A stretch of DNA of 64,000 bases from Natronospirillum operosum (GTDB taxonomy: Bacteria; Pseudomonadota; Gammaproteobacteria; Pseudomonadales; Natronospirillaceae). A model generated the notes under the pieces. The model saw only the letters and a program-made list of their open reading frames with translations, was not told where the DNA came from and did not search any database. Positions 45,326 through 53,855 of the stretch are shown piece by piece (within the stretch, counting starts at the first letter, position 1; each line of letters begins with the position of its first letter). The stretch spans positions 186,001 to 250,000 of the forward strand of contig NZ_SRMF01000004.1 of assembly GCF_004768465.1 (NCBI RefSeq), in the 5' to 3' direction. Made by a program: the position numbers and the translations under genes.

Positions 45326-46453
45326 ATGACGCTTGATCTCAGTAAGGCTGTCCATTATCACACAGGCCAGTTCCCTCCTGCCGGACTGAACTATGAGGCG
45401 ATACTGCAGCCCATGCTTGAGGCAACAGATGCACTGGCCCGGTATGATCAGATGCTTCAGGCTATGCACAACAGTGAAATATTTCTTGCACCGTTGCGTG
45501 GTCAGGAAGCGGTGGTGTCTTCTCGTATGGAGGGCACCATCAGCACCATGGATGAAATTCTTCAGCTCGAAGCCGAGTTCGGTGATGACGACGATGATGG
45601 GGCTGTACGCGAATTCCGTTCTGATGTGCTTGAGACCGCGCTTTACCGCCGCGCCATGACGACTGCCCAGCGCCAGTTGGAACAGGGGCACCCATTATCT
45701 GAGGCGCTGATTCGGGGAATGCATCAGCAGTTACTTTCCTTCGGTCGCGGGGCACGGAAGTCTCCCGGGCGTTACAAGCAGGAACAGAACTACGTTGGTG
45801 AAAAAGGGAGTCGAGCTGTCAGCTTTGTACCCGTATCACCAGAGCAACTGCCAGGGGGCATGGAGGCGTTGTTCAGTCTGATCGAAGACAAGGCCATGCC
45901 CATACTGATGCGAACAGCGCTCGCTCACGCCGAGTTCGAAGCTCTGCACCCTTTTGAAGATGGCAATGGCCGGGTAGGTCGCATGCTGATTACTCTGATG
46001 CTGTGGCGAGGTGGGGCAATTTCGGCGCCGCATTTCTATATCAGTCGTTACTTCGAAGACCACAAGGATGATTATATCGGGGGGCTGCGCAATGTCTCAT
46101 CAACTGGAGATTGGCTGAACTGGTGCGGGTTCTTCTTCACTGCGGTAGCGGAGCAGGCCAGAGAGAATCTTGAGGTAGCACAGGATATTCGTGACTGCTA
46201 CGAAGACATGAAGTCACGATTTGCCGATTTGCTGGCGTCCAAATATTCAGTAGCAGCTCTCGACTACCTGTTTACCCGGCCCATTTTCAGCAACAGCCGT
46301 TTTACGCGCGATGCGGGCATTCCGGCTCAGACAGCCGGCCGTTTTACTCGTGCACTTCTGGCAGAAGGGATGTTGGAAACCGTTCGAGAGGCCTCTGGCA
46401 GGCGTTCAGCCATCTATCGCTTCGAGCCTCTGATGGAAAAGGTACGGGTTTAA
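45326..46453 (+). CDS. Fic-domain protein with C-terminal winged helix (Fic-2)
   Basis: A predicted AMPylase of 375 residues. The Fic motif HPFEDGNGRVGR is at 208-219, and an N-terminal inhibitory motif SSRMEG at 65-70 fits (S/T)xxxE(G/N). The last ~70 residues look like a winged helix (FTRDAGIPAQTAGRFTRALLAEGMLETV). It shares architecture with Fic-1 but is clearly distinct in sequence. The ATG at 45326 has only a weak AATAGG before it. Its stop overlaps the convergent AraC stop by four bases. A promoter with repeats lies directly upstream. Confidence 0.9.
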   Translation: MTLDLSKAVHYHTGQFPPAGLNYEAILQPMLEATDALARYDQMLQAMHNSEIFLAPLRGQEAVVSSRMEGTISTMDEILQLEAEFGDDDDDGAVREFRSDVLETALYRRAMTTAQRQLEQGHPLSEALIRGMHQQLLSFGRGARKSPGRYKQEQNYVGEKGSRAVSFVPVSPEQLPGGMEALFSLIEDKAMPILMRTALAHAEFEALHPFEDGNGRVGRMLITLMLWRGGAISAPHFYISRYFEDHKDDYIGGLRNVSSTGDWLNWCGFFFTAVAEQARENLEVAQDIRDCYEDMKSRFADLLASKYSVAALDYLFTRPIFSNSRFTRDAGIPAQTAGRFTRALLAEGMLETVREASGRRSAIYRFEPLMEKVRV

Positions 46454-47457
46454 CGAGCGCTTTGGTACCTGTACTCGCTGACCGACTCAACCTGCGTGCC
46501 ACCCCTGCTTACCTGGCCGGGTGTCTGGCCGAACTGGCGCTTGAAGGCTCGACAGAAGGCGGCTTCTGACTGGTAGCCAAAGCGTTCGATCACGGCGGAC
46601 AGGGGGGCAGAGGTTTCCATCAGGTGCTGGCGGGCCAGTTGCAGGCGCCAGTGTGCCAGATAGCGCATGGCCGGTTCGCCGACCATTTCGGTAAAGCGGG
46701 CTGAAAAGCCGGACCGGGACATGCCCACGGCCCGCGCAAGAGACTCTATGCTCCACTCCTGTTCCGGTGTTCTGTGCATCAGGGCCAGCGCACGGCCAAT
46801 CTTCCTGTCGCGCAATGCGGCCAGCCAGCCCTGACGCGCTTCGGGCGCGGAATCCAGCCAGGCGCGGATGGCCTGAATAACCAGTATGTCGGCCAGGCGG
46901 GTGATGATGGTTTCGCCCCCGGGTTTCAGGGTGGCGGCTTCACTGGCAATCAACCGCAAGGTGCTTTGCAGCCAACTGGCGGCATCGGTGTCCAGGGCGT
47001 CGATATGCAGCAGCCGTGGCAACTGCGAAATCAGCCGCTCGCCGGCCACGTGGTCGAACCGCACCACACCATAGGTCACCTGGGTCACCGGCCCGCCACC
47101 ACCATGGTACAGCCGTTCATAGCAGTCGCTGATCTGTTCGACGGGCAGATTGAACAGGGGCTGGCATTGCAGGCTGCGGTCACTGCTCAGCCGGTGCGGT
47201 GTACCGTGCGGTATCAGGGTGAGGCTGCCGGGACGCAACAGCAGCGGGTCGCTGCCTTCGACCTCGAGCCAGGCCTGACCGGCAGTGATGATCTGCAGCG
47301 TTATCAGGTCTTCCATGGCGGGCACCGCTACCCCCCAGGGCTGGGTGAGCTCGGCCTGGCAATAGAGAGTGCCCTGCAGACGAAGCAGGTGCAGCGCCTC
47401 GCCGAGGATATCCGCCGAGGATGAGGCGTCAGGGTGCAGATGGTTCTGCGGTATCAC
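46450..47457 (-). CDS. AraC-family transcriptional regulator
   Basis: A 335-residue regulator with an N-terminal cupin-like ligand domain (AraC_binding type; ITLQIITAGQAWLEV, PHGTPHRL) and a C-terminal double HTH (IESLARAVGMSRSGFSARF, LSAVIERFGYQSEAAFCRAF). It is divergent from the NmrA-like gene across 113 bases, and it probably regulates it. Such AraC proteins are often paired with oxidoreductase genes. Confidence 0.9.
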   Translation of the reverse strand: MIPQNHLHPDASSSADILGEALHLLRLQGTLYCQAELTQPWGVAVPAMEDLITLQIITAGQAWLEVEGSDPLLLRPGSLTLIPHGTPHRLSSDRSLQCQPLFNLPVEQISDCYERLYHGGGGPVTQVTYGVVRFDHVAGERLISQLPRLLHIDALDTDAASWLQSTLRLIASEAATLKPGGETIITRLADILVIQAIRAWLDSAPEARQGWLAALRDRKIGRALALMHRTPEQEWSIESLARAVGMSRSGFSARFTEMVGEPAMRYLAHWRLQLARQHLMETSAPLSAVIERFGYQSEAAFCRAFKRQFGQTPGQVSRGGTQVESVSEYRYQSAR

Positions 47458-47570
47458 ACTAATAATCCAGAATTGTGGATGAAAGGTATATTATTGTGGA
47501 CTTGGCATCATAAAAAATCCAGACATAAAGAGCATAATGGCTTCCCATTCAGTGAAACGGAGAAGCCAAC

Positions 47571-48416
47571 ATGTCTCAATCAACCTTTCTTGTTATCGGT
47601 GCCACCGGCAAAACCGGTCGGCGCATCGTGCAGCGTCTGCAGGCTCAGGGAGAAGCTGTGCGGGCAGTGTCCCGGGGCTCAGCCCCTGCTTTTGACTGGG
47701 AGCAACCGGAGCACTGGTTGCCAGCGCTGAGCGGTATCGAGGTCGCCTATATCTCCTATTACCCGGATCTCGCTGCTCCGGGCTCGCAGGAGGCCATTGC
47801 GGAACTGATCAGGCAGGCAAAAACGGCCGGGGTCAGAAAGCTGGTGCTGCTGTCCGGCAGAGGCGAACAGAATGCCGAGCGTTGCGAGCAGCTGGTGCGC
47901 GACTCGGGTCTGGCGTTTACCCTGATCAGGGCCAGCTGGTTCTATCAGAACTTCAGTGAAGGCCATCTGCTGGAGTCGGTCAACAGCGGTCTGGTTGCCT
48001 TGCCGGCCGGTGAGGTCCGGGAGCCCTTTGTGGATGTGGACGACATCGCCGATGTGGCGGTGGCAGCCATGCGGGATGACCGGCACAACGGAGAACTGTA
48101 CGAAGTCACCGGCCCGCGTCTGCTCACCTTTCATGAGGCAGTGGCAGAAATTGCGGCGGTGACCGGCAAGCCCCTGCAGTATGTTCCCATCACTCTGGCC
48201 CAGTTTCATGCCGGGCTCACGGCCAGTGTGGATGCGCCGACGGCCGACCTGCTGACCAGCCTCTGCGAGGAGGTATTTGATGGCCGAAACGAGGCCCTGG
48301 CCGACGGCGTAGGGCGGGCCCTGGGCCGGCCACCACTTGATTTCGGTGCGTTCTGTCGAGACCGTGCCGCCGCTGGGGTATGGCGCGCGACTGCAGCGCC
48401 GGCGGTGAACCCGTGA
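47571..48416 (+). CDS. NmrA-like NAD(P)-binding protein (atypical SDR)
   Basis: A 281-residue Rossmann-fold protein with the GATGKTGRR dinucleotide motif (residues 9-17), an NmrA-like arrangement and the substrate-side block ASWFYQNFSEG. Proteins of this group act as NADPH sensors or quinone reductases (QOR2-like). The substrate is unknown. It is divergent from the AraC gene, and its stop overlaps the DUF4345 start (TGATG at 48414-48418). Confidence 0.88.
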   Translation: MSQSTFLVIGATGKTGRRIVQRLQAQGEAVRAVSRGSAPAFDWEQPEHWLPALSGIEVAYISYYPDLAAPGSQEAIAELIRQAKTAGVRKLVLLSGRGEQNAERCEQLVRDSGLAFTLIRASWFYQNFSEGHLLESVNSGLVALPAGEVREPFVDVDDIADVAVAAMRDDRHNGELYEVTGPRLLTFHEAVAEIAAVTGKPLQYVPITLAQFHAGLTASVDAPTADLLTSLCEEVFDGRNEALADGVGRALGRPPLDFGAFCRDRAAAGVWRATAAPAVNP

Positions 48417-48820
48417 TGGCGGCCAAGGGGCTGCAGGCCCTGATGCTTGTCGGCGGCCTTGTTCTGCTGGGTGTTGGCGGCGGCATCCTGTTCGCTCCCG
48501 GGGTCTTCTACGAGGCCTACGATATCGACCTGTTCGCTCAGACCGGGTTGTACAGTGAAGTGCGGGCAAACGGTGCCACACTGCTGATTGCCGGCACGCT
48601 GATGCTGGCCAGCCTGTTCAGGCGCGAGATACCCAGTGGCGTCATTCTGGTTGGGGCGGTCATATACCTGCCCCATGGTCTTGGTCGCCTGTTCAGCATG
48701 CTGGTCGATGGGTTGCCTGCCAGCGGGCTGATCATTGCTGCAGTGGCAGAGCTGCTGCTGGGGCTCCTGTTGCTGCGTGCACTGTGCTGGCGTCTTAAGC
48801 GGGGCACAGGCGCACACTGA
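48416..48820 (+). CDS. DUF4345 membrane protein
   Basis: A 134-residue protein with four predicted transmembrane helices (around 5-28, 50-70, 75-95, 105-127). The segment LYSEVRANGATLLIAGTLML is typical of DUF4345. Function unknown. It is coupled to the NmrA-like gene (start overlaps the stop) and probably shares its AraC control. Confidence 0.8.
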   Translation: MAAKGLQALMLVGGLVLLGVGGGILFAPGVFYEAYDIDLFAQTGLYSEVRANGATLLIAGTLMLASLFRREIPSGVILVGAVIYLPHGLGRLFSMLVDGLPASGLIIAAVAELLLGLLLLRALCWRLKRGTGAH

Positions 48821-48850
48821 GCCAGATATCAGGGCAGAAATCGCTTTCTT

Positions 48851-48871
48851 CATACCATACGGTATGGTATG
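48851..48871. promoter_or_regulatory. Perfect palindrome, probable operator of the DUF6463-TetR operon
   Basis: CATACCATA and TATGGTATG flank CGG, 43 bases before the DUF6463 start. The TetR gene is the second gene of this two-gene unit, so it likely binds here. Confidence 0.7.
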
Positions 48872-48913
48872 TTCCCTTTCAGTCATTTTATGGAAAACCG
48901 AGAGGGAACACCT

Positions 48914-49309
48914 ATGCGACTCTATCTGATCAGTGGCTGGTTGCTCGTCGCCATCGGCGTACTGCACAACAGCATCGGGCTGGTGATGGGCTGGCCGATA
49001 CTGACGGCCATCGTGGCCGAGGGTGGCTGGAATACCATTGAAGCCGGCGGGCAGATGCATTTTGACCGCAGTGCCATTCTCTGGTTCTTGTTGACCGGTT
49101 GTTTCTGGATGCTGCTGGGCTATCTGATGCAAAGCTGGATTCGGGTGGTGCAGGCACCGCTGCCGAAAGTCATTGGCTGGGGGCTGCTGGCCGCTGGTGT
49201 GGTGGTGGCCTTCCTGTTGCCCGCCTCCGGGGCCTGGCTGTTCATTCCGCTCGGCCTGCTGGTGTTGCTGGGTGCGCCCAAACAGACGGGCTTTGCGAGC
49301 CCGGCATGA
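48914..49309 (+). CDS. DUF6463-like membrane protein
   Basis: A 131-residue protein with four predicted membrane helices (about 3-25, 52-75, 85-104, 107-124). The family is tentatively DUF6463, unknown function. The GAGAGGG ribosome site precedes ATG at 48914; an in-frame upstream start at 48869 would overlap the operator and is rejected. Its stop overlaps the TetR start by four bases (ATGA at 49306-49309), a typical regulator-target pair. Confidence 0.72.
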   Translation: MRLYLISGWLLVAIGVLHNSIGLVMGWPILTAIVAEGGWNTIEAGGQMHFDRSAILWFLLTGCFWMLLGYLMQSWIRVVQAPLPKVIGWGLLAAGVVVAFLLPASGAWLFIPLGLLVLLGAPKQTGFASPA

Positions 49310-49842
49310 AGGTATCGCGCGAGCAGTGGCTGGCCGAGGGGTTCAGGCTCCTCGGTCAGCATGGGCCGGAGGTGCTGAAGATCGATCGTCTGTGCCAGCA
49401 CCTGCAGGTGTCCAAGGGCTCGTTCTACCACCACTTCCGGGGTCGCGAAGCCTATGTCGAGGCGCTGCTGGCGTATTGGCAGGCGCGCGGTACCGAGGCC
49501 GTGATCGAGGCCCTGGGGTCACTCTCGACACCGGCTCAGCGCAGTCGGGAACTCAATGAACATCTGGCTCAGGCGGATCTCTGCCCCGAGATCGAACTGC
49601 GGGCCTGGGGGCACCAGAACCCGCAGGTGGCCGCAGTCGTGGCGCAGGTGGACCGGCGACGCATGGACTATGTGGCCGACCTGATCAGCGCCCGTACCGG
49701 CAACGCCGGGCGGGCCCGGATCATGGCTCGTATTGCCTATGCCCAGTTTGTCGGCAGTCAGTATCTGCAGCACAGCATCAGCCAGGAAGACTGGGCGCAG
49801 ATGGATTGGCTGCTGCAGGATATGGCAGAGCAATACCTTTGA
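49306..49842 (+). CDS. TetR-family regulator
   Basis: A 178-residue regulator. The N-terminal HTH REQWLAEGFRLLGQHGPEVLKIDRLCQHLQVSKGSFYHHF is at residues 5-43. It is translationally coupled to the DUF6463 gene and probably represses the unit through the palindrome at 48851-48871. The last 30 residues are the usual ligand domain end. Confidence 0.87.
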   Translation: MKVSREQWLAEGFRLLGQHGPEVLKIDRLCQHLQVSKGSFYHHFRGREAYVEALLAYWQARGTEAVIEALGSLSTPAQRSRELNEHLAQADLCPEIELRAWGHQNPQVAAVVAQVDRRRMDYVADLISARTGNAGRARIMARIAYAQFVGSQYLQHSISQEDWAQMDWLLQDMAEQYL

Positions 49843-49844
49843 GA

Positions 49845-49858
49845 TTGACGCAGGTCAA
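49845..49858. promoter_or_regulatory. FNR/Anr-like box before the DUF6455 gene
   Basis: TTGACGCAGGTCAA is a perfect palindrome of the TTGAY-N4-RTCAA type. Its centre is 65 bases before the start, and GATACT (49880-49885) fits a -10 for an activator bound near -41. Confidence 0.72.
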
Positions 49859-49916
49859 TACGGCACGGATTTGAAAGGAGATACTGACACTACCATTCCC
49901 GCAGGAGGAAAGTGTC

Positions 49917-50360
49917 ATGTCTGCGACCAAAATAAGATCCGAGAACCGGGCCGAACCGGGCTGGCTGGAGCGCTTCGGCGAATACTGCTACAAGGCATCC
50001 ATGCCTCGGGTGGTGCAGTATTTCCGCAATGAAGCGACATTTGAATACGAGTCCATGATCAACGATCTCGACCGAGATCTGGCGCCGGAAATGGAAGACG
50101 TCATCGCGGCCCAGTTGCCGGTCGATCAGGGCTATCTGCTGCATGCCGATCGGGTACTGCTGCCCGCCATGGCGGAGCGGCTGAACGCTGATCTGTCTGT
50201 GGCCGGTCAGGCCACACATCGTCAGTTGAGTGGTACCTGTCAGGGCTGCACCCAGGTGGGCCGCTGCTGGCTGGCGCTGCGACGCGGCACCCGAGCAGCC
50301 GAGCTGGAACGTTTCTGTCCCAACTCACAGCAGTTGATCGCATTACAGCCAGCACAGTGA
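49917..50360 (+). CDS. DUF6455 Cys-cluster protein
   Basis: A 147-residue soluble protein. The C-terminal part carries C108-xx-C111-x5-C117 and C134 (GTCQGCTQVGRCW, ERFCPN), matching DUF6455, which probably binds zinc or an iron-sulfur cluster. The function is unknown. The AGGAGG ribosome site is strong. The upstream FNR-like box suggests expression under low oxygen, in line with the neighbouring anaerobic genes. Confidence 0.75.
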   Translation: MSATKIRSENRAEPGWLERFGEYCYKASMPRVVQYFRNEATFEYESMINDLDRDLAPEMEDVIAAQLPVDQGYLLHADRVLLPAMAERLNADLSVAGQATHRQLSGTCQGCTQVGRCWLALRRGTRAAELERFCPNSQQLIALQPAQ

Positions 50361-50381
50361 CAGCCCGCCAGCCAGGGTGAC

Positions 50382-50438
50382 GACTCCCGGATCTGGCGGC
50401 AGGATGCATCGCCCCGATTCCGCGGATATCCGGGAGTC
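50382..50438. terminator. Large inverted repeat between convergent genes
   Basis: GACTCCCGGAT (50382-50392) and ATCCGGGAGTC (50428-50438) are exact complements with 35 bases between them, which have further GC-rich pairing. It lies between the convergent DUF6455 and decarboxylase genes, so a bidirectional terminator is likely, though T-runs are short. A REP-like element is the alternative. Confidence 0.55.
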
Positions 50439-50472
50439 TTCTCATGGCCTCTGCGAGTGGCTGTTACAGCGG

Positions 50473-52122
50473 TTAGGCTCCGGCTGCGGTTCGCTTCTGT
50501 TGCAGTGTCTCGGCAAAGCGCTGCAGTGCCGGTGATACCTCGCCGGAGGGCAGTACACATTCGATCAGCACAAACTGCCCGCGCGTGCTCAGCGCCTCGC
50601 GGATGGCGTAGCGGAAATGGCTGCGCGTGCGCACTCGAATACCCAGGCCGCCCAGGTCGTTGGCCAGCCGAGCATACTGCCAGTCGCCCAGATCACTGCA
50701 CTGACTGGTCGGGGAAAACACCCGTATCATCTCCCAGCTCTGGTTGTTGAACAGAACCACTATGGGGTCGAGCCCCAGGCGGCGGCAGTTGCCCAGTTCC
50801 CAGCCAGTCATCTGGAAGGCGCCATCGCCGACCAGAATCAGTGGTCGCTGGCCGGTAGCCAGTTGGATACCCAGGCCGGCCGGCACACCGAACCCCATGG
50901 AGGCATAGTAGCCGGGCGCGACCAGCGGGGTATTGAGTACATCCAGCGTTGAAAACAGGCAGTCGCCGATATCGCTTGCCACCGGCATGGGCTCCCCGGC
51001 CTGAGCCAGCAGGTCGGCAATGCCCACCCCCATGTCGGCTGCGCTCAGTGTCTGGCTGTCGTCCAGCAGTGACAATCCGACTTGCACGCTCGGATGTGCT
51101 GTTCTGTTTTTTTTGGTCGGTCTTTGCGAGCTGGCAGGCAGCAGTTCCAGTAACTGGGCGACCAGGGCGGACAACGGGATGTCGTGATAGCTGTGGTAAC
51201 CGATATGAACAGCACGATGGCTGGCCAGCATGGCCTTGCGTACATCAAAACGCTGGCTGCTGGGGCCGAAGTTGCTGTCCGACAGAATGACGCCCAGCAA
51301 CAGCAGGCCGTCCGAAGTCTCCACCAGTCGGCTCAGTGTTGGATCACCGGCCTCGCCCAGATAGGTGCCGCTGACCTGAACCTCTGTCTCAGCCAGCAGC
51401 CCGCGCCCCATCAGGGTTGTCACCACGGGTATATTGAGGCGACGGGCCAGTTCGGCGACTTCGCTCTCCAACTGGTAACGACGGATTTCGACATCGACCA
51501 CCAGCATGGGCTGGCGAGCCTGATGCAGGCGGGACAGAATTTCCCGCGCACAGGCATCCACGGCTGCTGGCTCAAAGGGCAGGGGTGGCAGACTGGGTAC
51601 CGCGTCTATTTCCAGGTTGGCGAGATCGCGCGGCAGTTCCAGCAACACAGGCTGTGACCAGGTGATGCAGGAGCGAATCAGCCGCGCGATTATCGCCGGC
51701 GCCGTGGCTGCATCCGTGATGCGGCCCTGATCACAGGTGATTTCACGGAATATCTGGTACTGCGAGTCCAGCGTGCGGGCCTGGTGGTGCAACAGAAAAC
51801 CGCTGCCGCGCTCGGCATCCGAGGGACAGCCAGCAATGACAAATACTGGTGACCGCTCGGCATAGGCCCCGGCAATGGCGTTGACAGCATTCAGGGCTCC
51901 GGCGCCATAGGTCACAGCCACCACAGAGGGGCGGCAACGCATGCGGGCGGCGGCGTCAGCGGCAAAACCGATGGCGGGCTCATGACTGAGGGTGACCAGC
52001 GGCAGTATCCCGCTCTGCTCCAACTGGCTGAAAAACGGCAGAATAAAATCACCAGGTATGCCGAAAACCTCACCGGCACCCTGATCTTTCAGGGCGCGGA
52101 TCAGTGTCTGTGACAAGTTCAT
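50473..52122 (-). CDS. ipdC: ThDP-dependent 2-oxo acid decarboxylase (indolepyruvate/phenylpyruvate decarboxylase-like)
   Basis: A 549-residue ThDP enzyme decarboxylating aromatic 2-oxo acids to aldehydes. The N-terminal FGIPGDFILPFF and HEPAIGFAADAAAR (catalytic Glu near residue 48) and the C-terminal ThDP/Mg motif GDGAFQMTGW...NN near 410-440 are present. The N-terminal third closely resembles Azospirillum IpdC/PpdC. The product could be an auxin precursor or a fusel aldehyde; this is inference. The ubiT gene ends 12 bases upstream on the same strand, so it is probably co-transcribed with it. Confidence 0.85.
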   Translation of the reverse strand: MNLSQTLIRALKDQGAGEVFGIPGDFILPFFSQLEQSGILPLVTLSHEPAIGFAADAAARMRCRPSVVAVTYGAGALNAVNAIAGAYAERSPVFVIAGCPSDAERGSGFLLHHQARTLDSQYQIFREITCDQGRITDAATAPAIIARLIRSCITWSQPVLLELPRDLANLEIDAVPSLPPLPFEPAAVDACAREILSRLHQARQPMLVVDVEIRRYQLESEVAELARRLNIPVVTTLMGRGLLAETEVQVSGTYLGEAGDPTLSRLVETSDGLLLLGVILSDSNFGPSSQRFDVRKAMLASHRAVHIGYHSYHDIPLSALVAQLLELLPASSQRPTKKNRTAHPSVQVGLSLLDDSQTLSAADMGVGIADLLAQAGEPMPVASDIGDCLFSTLDVLNTPLVAPGYYASMGFGVPAGLGIQLATGQRPLILVGDGAFQMTGWELGNCRRLGLDPIVVLFNNQSWEMIRVFSPTSQCSDLGDWQYARLANDLGGLGIRVRTRSHFRYAIREALSTRGQFVLIECVLPSGEVSPALQRFAETLQQKRTAAGA

Positions 52123-52134
52123 TGTGAATGCCTC

Positions 52135-52701
52135 TTAAGGTCGGCCGGGGCCAATGTCCTTGGCCTGGCTGACCGTTCCGTGGCCGCTGCCTTCGGCAGC
52201 AGGGGTCAACCCGGTCAGGGCTCGATACAGGGCAGCCAGAATGCGATATACCGGTTCCGGCAGCACTTCCGTGGCTTCCAGACCATGCATGAAGTTCTTG
52301 ATCTCCAGACCCAGTTCGGTATTCCCCGACACCATCAGACGGCGGTTGAAGAACAGGGTATCCGGATCCTCCCACTGCAGGGTCAGCACCAGAAAACTCT
52401 CCAGCGGACCGCGAAAGGCCACGTCCGGTTCCTGCGGAGTACGCGTGACGACCAGCCGTTGATGCTGGCCCAGGGTCAGATAGAAGGTCATGGGGATATC
52501 GGTCAACGTGATTTCCCAGTGCTGACCCTGCAGAAACGCCAGTTCACCGTTTTGCAGTTGGGGCCGCAGGAGGCGGTTGGCGCTGTCGGCCAGCAGGCGG
52601 GTAAACAGCGGTACCGGCATGTGGCGCAGGCTCTGGCGCAGAATGCGATGGGTACAGCGGGCGACAGGTGAAGCGGCAATGGCGGCATCCGGAGTCGACA
52701 T
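52135..52701 (-). CDS. ubiT: UbiT, SCP2-domain accessory factor of O2-independent ubiquinone synthesis
   Basis: A 188-residue protein with an SCP2 lipid-binding domain (FLTLTLQWEDPDTLFFNRRLMVSGNTELGLEIKNFM-type block, matching E. coli UbiT). It binds ubiquinone intermediates for the anaerobic hydroxylation pathway with UbiU and UbiV, which are divergent from it across 141 bases. The start at 52701 is the family N-terminus; an upstream ATG at 52737 is less likely. A shared FNR-like box lies in the gap. Confidence 0.9.
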   Translation of the reverse strand: MSTPDAAIAASPVARCTHRILRQSLRHMPVPLFTRLLADSANRLLRPQLQNGELAFLQGQHWEITLTDIPMTFYLTLGQHQRLVVTRTPQEPDVAFRGPLESFLVLTLQWEDPDTLFFNRRLMVSGNTELGLEIKNFMHGLEATEVLPEPVYRILAALYRALTGLTPAAEGSGHGTVSQAKDIGPGRP

Positions 52702-52763
52702 CGGAAACAGTCCCATTAAGATGAGTGTAATCTGCATTTTATGGTGACTGAATCGACTTCATC

Positions 52764-52777
52764 TTGCGCCAGATCAA
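52764..52777. promoter_or_regulatory. FNR/Anr-like box between ubiT and ubiU
   Basis: TTGCGCCAGATCAA keeps the TTG and ATCAA halves. Its centre is 72 bases before the ubiU start, with AATAAT at 52800-52805 as possible -10. It may serve both divergent genes. Confidence 0.65.
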
Positions 52778-52842
52778 TTTCCGGGCATCCGGGAGCTGAA
52801 ATAATGCCGCCATCAAGCATGACGTCGCAGAGGCGGGAAGTT

Positions 52843-53847
52843 ATGGAGTTACTCTGTCCGGCGGGCAATCTGCCCGCCCTGAAGGCAGCCTTGAATGCGG
52901 GCGCCGATGCGGTCTATGTCGGCCTGAAAGGCGGCACCAATGCGCGTTTCTTTGCCGGCCTGAATCTCACCGAAAGTGATCTGGCACAGGCGGCAACACT
53001 GGCTCATCGGGCCGGTCGGCGTCTGCATGTGGCGTTGAATACGTTCTGCCACCCGGGGCAGGAGCACCGCTGGTTCAGTGCCGTGGACATGGCCGCGCGG
53101 GCCGGGGCCGATGTGCTGATCATTGCCGATCTGGCACTGCTGGACTATGCCGCCCGTGCCTGGCCCGGCGTGGAGCGTCATCTGTCGGTGCAGGCCTCGG
53201 CCACCAGCTTTGTCGCTGCTGATTTCTACCAGCGTCATTTCGGGGTCTCGCGGGTGGTTCTGCCGCGTGTGCTGTCCATGGCCCAGGTGTCGCAACTGGC
53301 GCGCCACCTGAGGGACCAGGAACTGGAGCTGGAGGTGTTTGCCTTCGGCAGCCTCTGCATCATGGCCGAAGGGCGATGCTACCTGAGTTCCTACCTGACC
53401 GGTGAGTCACCCAACACGGTCGGGGCCTGTTCTCCGGCGGCCCATGTGCGCTGGCAGGAAGACAACGGTGCCCTGGAATCCAGGCTCAACGGTGTGCTGA
53501 TCGACCGCTTCGAGCCCGGCGAGCGGGCCGGCTACCCGACCCTGTGCAAGGGTCGGTTTGATGTGTCGGGGCAGCGCTATCACGTATTGGAGGAACCCAC
53601 CAGCCTGAATACGCTGGCGCTGCTGCCGAAACTGCACCGGGAGGGTATCTCTGCGGTCAAGATCGAGGGCCGCCAGCGCAGCCCGGCCTATGTGGAGGCC
53701 GTTACCCGCGTCTGGCGCCAGGCGCTCGACAGTCTGCACACGGACCCGGAAGCCTATGCTGTCGAACCTGCCTGGGACCGTGTGCTGGCTGGTCTCTCCG
53801 AAGGCCACCAGACCACTCTGGGTGCCTACCACCGCAAATGGAGCTGA
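52843..53847 (+). CDS. ubiU: UbiU, U32-family subunit of O2-independent ubiquinone hydroxylation
   Basis: A 334-residue member of the peptidase U32 family. With UbiV it forms the complex that hydroxylates the ubiquinone ring without oxygen, using prephenate as oxygen donor. It starts MELLCPAGNLPALKAA, almost the same as E. coli UbiU. All four cysteines that hold the 4Fe-4S cluster are in place (GSLCIM, EGRC, VGACSP, TLCKGR). Start 52843 follows the family N-terminus and has GCGGGAAG before it; earlier in-frame ATGs (52741, 52804) are not conserved. Confidence 0.95.
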   Translation: MELLCPAGNLPALKAALNAGADAVYVGLKGGTNARFFAGLNLTESDLAQAATLAHRAGRRLHVALNTFCHPGQEHRWFSAVDMAARAGADVLIIADLALLDYAARAWPGVERHLSVQASATSFVAADFYQRHFGVSRVVLPRVLSMAQVSQLARHLRDQELELEVFAFGSLCIMAEGRCYLSSYLTGESPNTVGACSPAAHVRWQEDNGALESRLNGVLIDRFEPGERAGYPTLCKGRFDVSGQRYHVLEEPTSLNTLALLPKLHREGISAVKIEGRQRSPAYVEAVTRVWRQALDSLHTDPEAYAVEPAWDRVLAGLSEGHQTTLGAYHRKWS

Positions 53848-53855
53848 CACCCATC

